This document shows positions 6,764-10,065 of a stretch of DNA of 10,065 bases, in pieces. The notes beneath the pieces were generated by a model that had not been told where the DNA came from, searched no databases, and saw only the letters and a program-made list of their open reading frames with translations. Origin of the DNA: Erysipelotrichaceae bacterium (GTDB lineage: Bacteria > Bacillota_I > Bacilli_A > Erysipelotrichales > Erysipelotrichaceae); contig JAFOMB010000161.1 in assembly GCA_017419065.1 (NCBI GenBank), positions 1 to 10,065 on the forward strand, read 5' to 3'. Each line of letters begins with the position of its first letter. Position 1 is the first letter of the stretch. A program made the translations under genes and the position numbers.

Positions 6764-7332
6764 AAAGTGACGATTTCTCCTTCTGCGGAGCCCTTGATAC
6801 CGGCAGCATTGCCTTCATCGGTATCGATATGCATAGCCAGGGCATAGGAATCGCTGACTCTGACGACTGTATCGCCGAAGACGACAGTTCTTCCTTCTGT
6901 CTCGACTTTGACAGCGACGATCTGACCGTTTTCAACACCGTACTTTTCCGCATCGGCCTTGGTCATGTGGATGTGTCTCTTGGCGACGATAACGCCTTCT
7001 TCCAGTTCCAGTTCTCCGCACGGACCGACTAACTTGCACGGGCAGGAACCGGCTGTATCTCCGGACTCTCTTACCGGCGGAACCAAACCTAAAGCTCTCG
7101 CATCGGTGAAGGAGACCTCGATCTGGTTTCCCTTTCTCGTCGGACCCAGGACACTCATCTTGAGTTCCCCTCTCGGTCCTACGACAGTTACTTTTTCTTC
7201 ACAGGCGAACTGGCCCGGCTGGGAGAGCATCTTCTTGCAGGTAAGAGTATGTCCTGCTCCGAATAATACTTCAACAGCCTCATCTGTCAGATGCAGATGT
7301 CTCGCACTGATCTCAACTAAAAACTTTTCCAT
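6760..7332 (-). CDS. pduL: PduL-type phosphate acyltransferase (phosphotransacylase)
   Basis: 190 residues. The family exchanges acyl groups between CoA and phosphate (propanoyl- or acetyl-CoA to the acyl phosphate), which acetate or propionate kinase can then use for ATP. It has the two-domain PduL layout with its zinc-binding histidine motifs: ARHLHL (H12, H14), AKRHIHMT (H120, H122) and AMHIDTDEGNAA (H168). GPTRKGNQ (64-71) carries the conserved Arg thought to contact phosphate. The protein starts directly at the domain and lacks the N-terminal encapsulation peptide of microcompartment versions. No shell protein genes are nearby, so it is probably cytosolic and serves general acetate or propionate metabolism. 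The ATG has a purine-rich AGGAAGGG site about 9 bases upstream. Cysteines 97, 99 and 105 form an unusual cluster in the interdomain segment. Substrate preference cannot be decided from the sequence. Confidence 0.94.
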   Translation of the reverse strand: MEKFLVEISARHLHLTDEAVEVLFGAGHTLTCKKMLSQPGQFACEEKVTVVGPRGELKMSVLGPTRKGNQIEVSFTDARALGLVPPVRESGDTAGSCPCKLVGPCGELELEEGVIVAKRHIHMTKADAEKYGVENGQIVAVKVETEGRTVVFGDTVVRVSDSYALAMHIDTDEGNAAGIKGSAEGEIVTL

Positions 7333-7359
7333 TTTTCTTATCCCTTCCTTTACTCTTCA

Positions 7360-7365
7360 ATTATA
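7360..7365 (-). promoter_or_regulatory. Probable -10 box of the pduL-trx operon
   Basis: A perfect TATAAT lies on the minus strand 27 bases before the pduL ATG, between the LCP terminator and the ribosome binding site. No convincing -35 is found at 16-18 bases, so strength and exact start are uncertain. The surrounding 7333-7406 is AT-rich and holds no further feature I can support. Confidence 0.5.
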
Positions 7366-7406
7366 TTCAAAAGGTTTCTTCCTTTCTATAAGATTGACTC
7401 TTTCTT

Positions 7407-7438
7407 TTAAGAAAACGCAGCCCCTGAGGGACTGCGTT
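7407..7438 (-). terminator. Rho-independent terminator of the LCP gene
   Basis: The arms AACGCAG and CTGCGTT plus an inner TCCC/GGGG give an 11-bp stem (one G-T wobble) with a 3-base loop, starting 5 bases after the TAA stop. The following minus-strand bases, TTTTCTTAAAA, are a short interrupted T-run. It separates the LCP unit from pduL-trx. Confidence 0.78.
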
Positions 7439-7443
7439 ATGTG

Positions 7444-9816
7444 TTATTCAGCCGGTGTTTCCTGCGGAACAGTATTCTGATTTTGGTTCGGATCCGGTTC
7501 CGGTTCCGGTACAGGCAGTGCCGGGATCTCCTCTGTAATTGTTTCTCCACATACAGAACATACACGGTGGCCCTGTCCAGGTATGCCTGGCTGCGGTTCT
7601 ACATCCGTGATAAGATCACCCAGCTGGTGTCCCAGAGCCGGGATCTCCTCTGTCTGGGAATGAGGTTCGATGCCGTCCGAAGTATTCAGACAGGTGCGTG
7701 TTCTGGAACCCGGTGTCGTGCAGTTCGGTTCTGCCGTGATCTGCCATTCACCCCACTGGTGCTGGTGGACCTGACCGACGACGTAGATGATCAGGGTCTG
7801 GTTACCGGTGATCTCGGAACCGTTCTTCGGATTGGTTCCGGCGAAATCGCCGATATCGTCTTCTCCTTCGACACCGATAACTTCCTGGATCTCATAGCCG
7901 GCGACGTGTTCTTCCGCCCAGAGCTTGCATCCTTCAAAATCGTTACAGTCAACGACATAGGTGGACAGATCGCCCATGACGGTGATCGTCACGTTCGGGA
8001 AGTCTGCTACCAGTTCGTTCTTCGGAACGTTCTGATCGACAACGAGACCGTCCATACTCTTGTCGTAACCCGCATCGCCCGGTCTCAGATAGACGACCGA
8101 TAAGCCGAGGTTGACTTCCGCTGCGGCAGCTTTGGCATCTGCCAGGGTCATGCCGATCATATTCGGAACGAGATCCGGCATCTTCGCGTGTTCCTGAGGC
8201 TCATCGAACCACTCGTGATAGTAGTAGTCACGGTAGTACGGCCAGGCGGCGAAGAAGCGGAAGCCGCTATCCTGCTCGATCTCCGAAGAGGTCACTTCCT
8301 GCATGACAAAGCGGATGTTCTCTCTGTTTTCCGCGATGGAACCCTTGAAGAGTTTATAGATCCAGAGCTTCAGCTTCATGGAGTAGTTGAAGATCCAGGA
8401 TGGATAACCTGTCACTCTGGCACCGCGGATATCGATGATGTTCGATAAGCGCAGACCGGTGTAGTTCTTGGTGTTGATGATGTAGTTGAAGATATTGGTC
8501 ATCTGGCTTAAGGAGAGGTTGGTGGAGAAGTTGTTTCCCGCAGCCTCTAAAGCCTTTAAGGCGACGTTGATATCCTTGGATTCGATCATCTTATCGGCGA
8601 TGGCCTTGATGACTTCCTGCTGATGCTGCTGACGGTCGAAGTCGCCGTTCGGCATCTGGTGTCTTTCTCTCGCAAAGGCCAGTGCCTGTTCGCCATTGAC
8701 CGGGTTCGTACCGGCCGGGACATAGACATTCATATGTCCTCTTTCAGCAGACGGTGTCTGTCCGACGAAGGCGACCGGTGAAGTGATGACGATACCGCCG
8801 ACCGCATCGACGATGTCGACGACACCCTGGAAGTTGACTTCCATGTAGAAGTCGATATCGACATTCATCAGGTTTTCGACTGTCTCAATGAGGCAGGCTC
8901 TGGAAGTGCCTCTGGCCGCATTGATCTTTTCGGTGGCACCGCCCCAGCAGCTGATCGGGACATAGGAGTCTCTGGCGATAGATGTCAGGGTGACAGACAT
9001 CATCTTCGGGTTGACAGAAGCGATGATGATCGAGTCTGCCAGACCGTAGGAGTTGTCTGCTGTCTCCGGCGCGAAGCCGATGAGAAGGATATTGAACGGT
9101 TCGGTAGAGAGGTCGAGATTGGACTTGGCATTCTGTCCGGTCAGGACTTTCTCTTCGAACGTGTAGAACTCGTTGAGTTTATCCAGATACTGGCTGTAGT
9201 CGGAATCCTCTTCGCTGTTGAACTTCTGACGGTAGGAAGCCGGGAAGACAGCAGCGTCAATGGTCTCTTCGACCAGTCCCAGTAAGAGGTTGTCCATCGT
9301 GTTGAATGGGATGAAGGTCACTTCCGTGCCTTCCGCCGTGATCTTCTCCTGGGCGATGGTACTCGTACCGACCGTCGTCTCATTCAGGATACCGACTTTC
9401 TTGCCTTCGAGATCCTTGAGATCCTTGATGGCTGTATCATACGTGGCGATGACGCCGTTGATGGTCTCATACTGGTCTTCGCCTTCATTGTCGATGAGGT
9501 TATCGACATTCTTGTTGATCTGGTGGACATAGTAGGTCCCGACAGAAGAGATAGCGACCATGATCACCGAAAGGACGAGGACGATGGCCTTTAAAGGATT
9601 ATCTCTGTGGTTGAATCCCACAAAGAAGATGATATCGATGATGAGCAGGATCGTCACAGCCAGTCCGACAGCGGACATGAACAGTTTCATTCCCAGGTTG
9701 TAGTAGCGGTAGGAGAGGAAGACCAGAACTCCCAGCATCACATGCGCTGCGACCAGCAGGGCAATGGTGATAATCCCGAAGGCCATTGAGCCTTTATTGT
9801 TCGATGCGTGTTTCAT
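7444..9816 (-). CDS. LCP (LytR-CpsA-Psr) family cell-wall polymer ligase with accessory domain, PASTA-like tail and Cys-rich repeats
   Basis: 790 residues. LCP enzymes transfer polyprenyl-linked wall polymers (teichoic acids, capsule) to peptidoglycan outside the membrane. Three N-terminal helices (about 12-35, 43-68, 76-98) lead to an accessory domain (130-225) that opens LEGKKVGI, as in CpsA/Wzg-like members, and then the LCP domain (about 241-410). Conserved motifs are ARDSYV (281-286), KINAA (297-301), VDAVGG (336-341), FARER (381-385) and GDFDRQQ (391-397). Two sites differ from the usual pattern: GxD reads GFA (247-249) and RSD reads LAD (259-261). Residues 518-540 are rich in Tyr, Trp and Phe. 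A PASTA-like domain (548-616), a weaker second one (617-681), two Cys/His repeats with GHQ and CSVC (685-767) and a Pro/Glu tail follow. GAGGGG lies 8 bases before the ATG. The gene begins 2 bases after the upstream stop, so the two are probably cotranscribed and coupled. The native polymer is unknown. Confidence 0.94.
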   Translation of the reverse strand: MKHASNNKGSMAFGIITIALLVAAHVMLGVLVFLSYRYYNLGMKLFMSAVGLAVTILLIIDIIFFVGFNHRDNPLKAIVLVLSVIMVAISSVGTYYVHQINKNVDNLIDNEGEDQYETINGVIATYDTAIKDLKDLEGKKVGILNETTVGTSTIAQEKITAEGTEVTFIPFNTMDNLLLGLVEETIDAAVFPASYRQKFNSEEDSDYSQYLDKLNEFYTFEEKVLTGQNAKSNLDLSTEPFNILLIGFAPETADNSYGLADSIIIASVNPKMMSVTLTSIARDSYVPISCWGGATEKINAARGTSRACLIETVENLMNVDIDFYMEVNFQGVVDIVDAVGGIVITSPVAFVGQTPSAERGHMNVYVPAGTNPVNGEQALAFARERHQMPNGDFDRQQHQQEVIKAIADKMIESKDINVALKALEAAGNNFSTNLSLSQMTNIFNYIINTKNYTGLRLSNIIDIRGARVTGYPSWIFNYSMKLKLWIYKLFKGSIAENRENIRFVMQEVTSSEIEQDSGFRFFAAWPYYRDYYYHEWFDEPQEHAKMPDLVPNMIGMTLADAKAAAAEVNLGLSVVYLRPGDAGYDKSMDGLVVDQNVPKNELVADFPNVTITVMGDLSTYVVDCNDFEGCKLWAEEHVAGYEIQEVIGVEGEDDIGDFAGTNPKNGSEITGNQTLIIYVVGQVHQHQWGEWQITAEPNCTTPGSRTRTCLNTSDGIEPHSQTEEIPALGHQLGDLITDVEPQPGIPGQGHRVCSVCGETITEEIPALPVPEPEPDPNQNQNTVPQETPAE

Positions 9817-9818
9817 GA

Positions 9819-10065
9819 TCAGTACCCCTCATAGGCCTGGGCGACCTCATAGCGTCCGGTGCCTTCGTTCTTGATGACGTAGATATCATGATCCTTCCAG
9901 ATATTCGAAGTGTCATAGCCGCCTTCTTTTTCAGCGAATTCGATATGGACTTTGACGAACCAGACCGGATAGGAAGTGCCGTCGATCTCCATCGGTTCGC
10001 CCTTCGTGACATTCAGGGCTTCTACAGAGGAGACTTCCGGGAGCTTCTCCTGGCCGTATTCATCC
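9819..10065 (-). CDS. C-terminal part of an unrecognised protein upstream of the LCP gene
   Basis: The last 81 residues are seen, ending EVAQAYEGY then TGA; the start lies outside the window. The fragment is hydrophilic, with about 30% charged residues, no membrane helix and no cysteine. Alternating stretches (PVWFVKVHIEF, HDIYVIKNEG, GRYEVAQAY) suggest a small beta-rich domain. I recognise no family. Two bases separate its stop from the LCP ATG, and the LCP ribosome binding site lies within its last codons. This points to one operon and suggests, without proof, an envelope-related role. Confidence 0.8.
   Translation of the reverse strand, partial: DEYGQEKLPEVSSVEALNVTKGEPMEIDGTSYPVWFVKVHIEFAEKEGGYDTSNIWKDHDIYVIKNEGTGRYEVAQAYEGY

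Noticed and set aside
6760..7332. PduL as evidence for a bacterial microcompartment
   Set aside because: No shell proteins, aldehyde dehydrogenase or diol/ethanolamine enzymes are present, and the protein lacks an N-terminal encapsulation extension.
7441..8103. 220-residue plus-strand open frame
   Set aside because: It is antisense to the LCP protein tail, with no ribosome binding site or family features. It is explained by codon bias of the minus-strand gene.

Overview
The window reads as a stretch of cell-envelope and central-metabolism genes from a Gram-positive bacterium of the Bacillota. Evidence for this is an LCP (LytR-CpsA-Psr) cell-wall ligase with a PASTA-like tail, a secreted protein built of bacterial Ig-like and InlB/Flg_new repeats that runs into a CWB2-type wall-binding motif, GGAGG-type ribosome binding sites and compact U-tailed terminators. 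The combination of PduL as phosphotransacylase, a three-helix LCP protein and CWB2 surface proteins would suit the Erysipelotrichia or a neighbouring class. That placement is inference, with no marker gene to settle it. All genes lie on the minus strand, so transcription runs from right to left.

Reading in the direction of transcription (10065 to 1): the C-terminal 81 residues of an unrecognised protein (9819-10065) are followed after 2 bases by a 790-residue LCP protein (7444-9816), which ends at a hairpin terminator. Next is a two-gene operon with a 4-base ATGA overlap: a PduL-type phosphotransacylase (6760-7332) and a thioredoxin (6458-6763), closed by a terminator that contains the thioredoxin stop codon. 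A small membrane/coiled-coil protein of unknown function (5955-6398) and a 645-residue polytopic GT-C-like membrane protein (3974-5911) follow, each with its own terminator. The left 3.8 kb is one open frame (1-3825), the first 1275 residues of a large secreted modular protein that continues beyond the window. Its stop codon is not in the window, but the frame is open and coding throughout.

The LCP protein, the GT-C-like protein and the surface protein all act at or outside the membrane: attachment of polymers to peptidoglycan, probable sugar transfer from a lipid-linked donor, and display of a repeat-rich adhesin-like protein. The pduL-trx pair is metabolic (acyl-CoA/acyl-phosphate exchange and thiol reduction) and looks like an unrelated neighbour. 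There is no RNA gene, CRISPR array, insertion sequence or phage gene that I can support. The longest gene-free stretches are 148 bases (3826-3973) and 111 bases (7333-7443), and both hold only promoter and terminator signals.

No clear new multi-gene system is visible. The points most worth a second look are a possible leaderless mRNA for the GT-C-like gene, a cysteine cluster in the PduL encoded next to thioredoxin, an LCP domain with altered catalytic-site motifs and an unusual PASTA plus Cys-rich tail, and a duplicated ~127-residue module in the surface protein.
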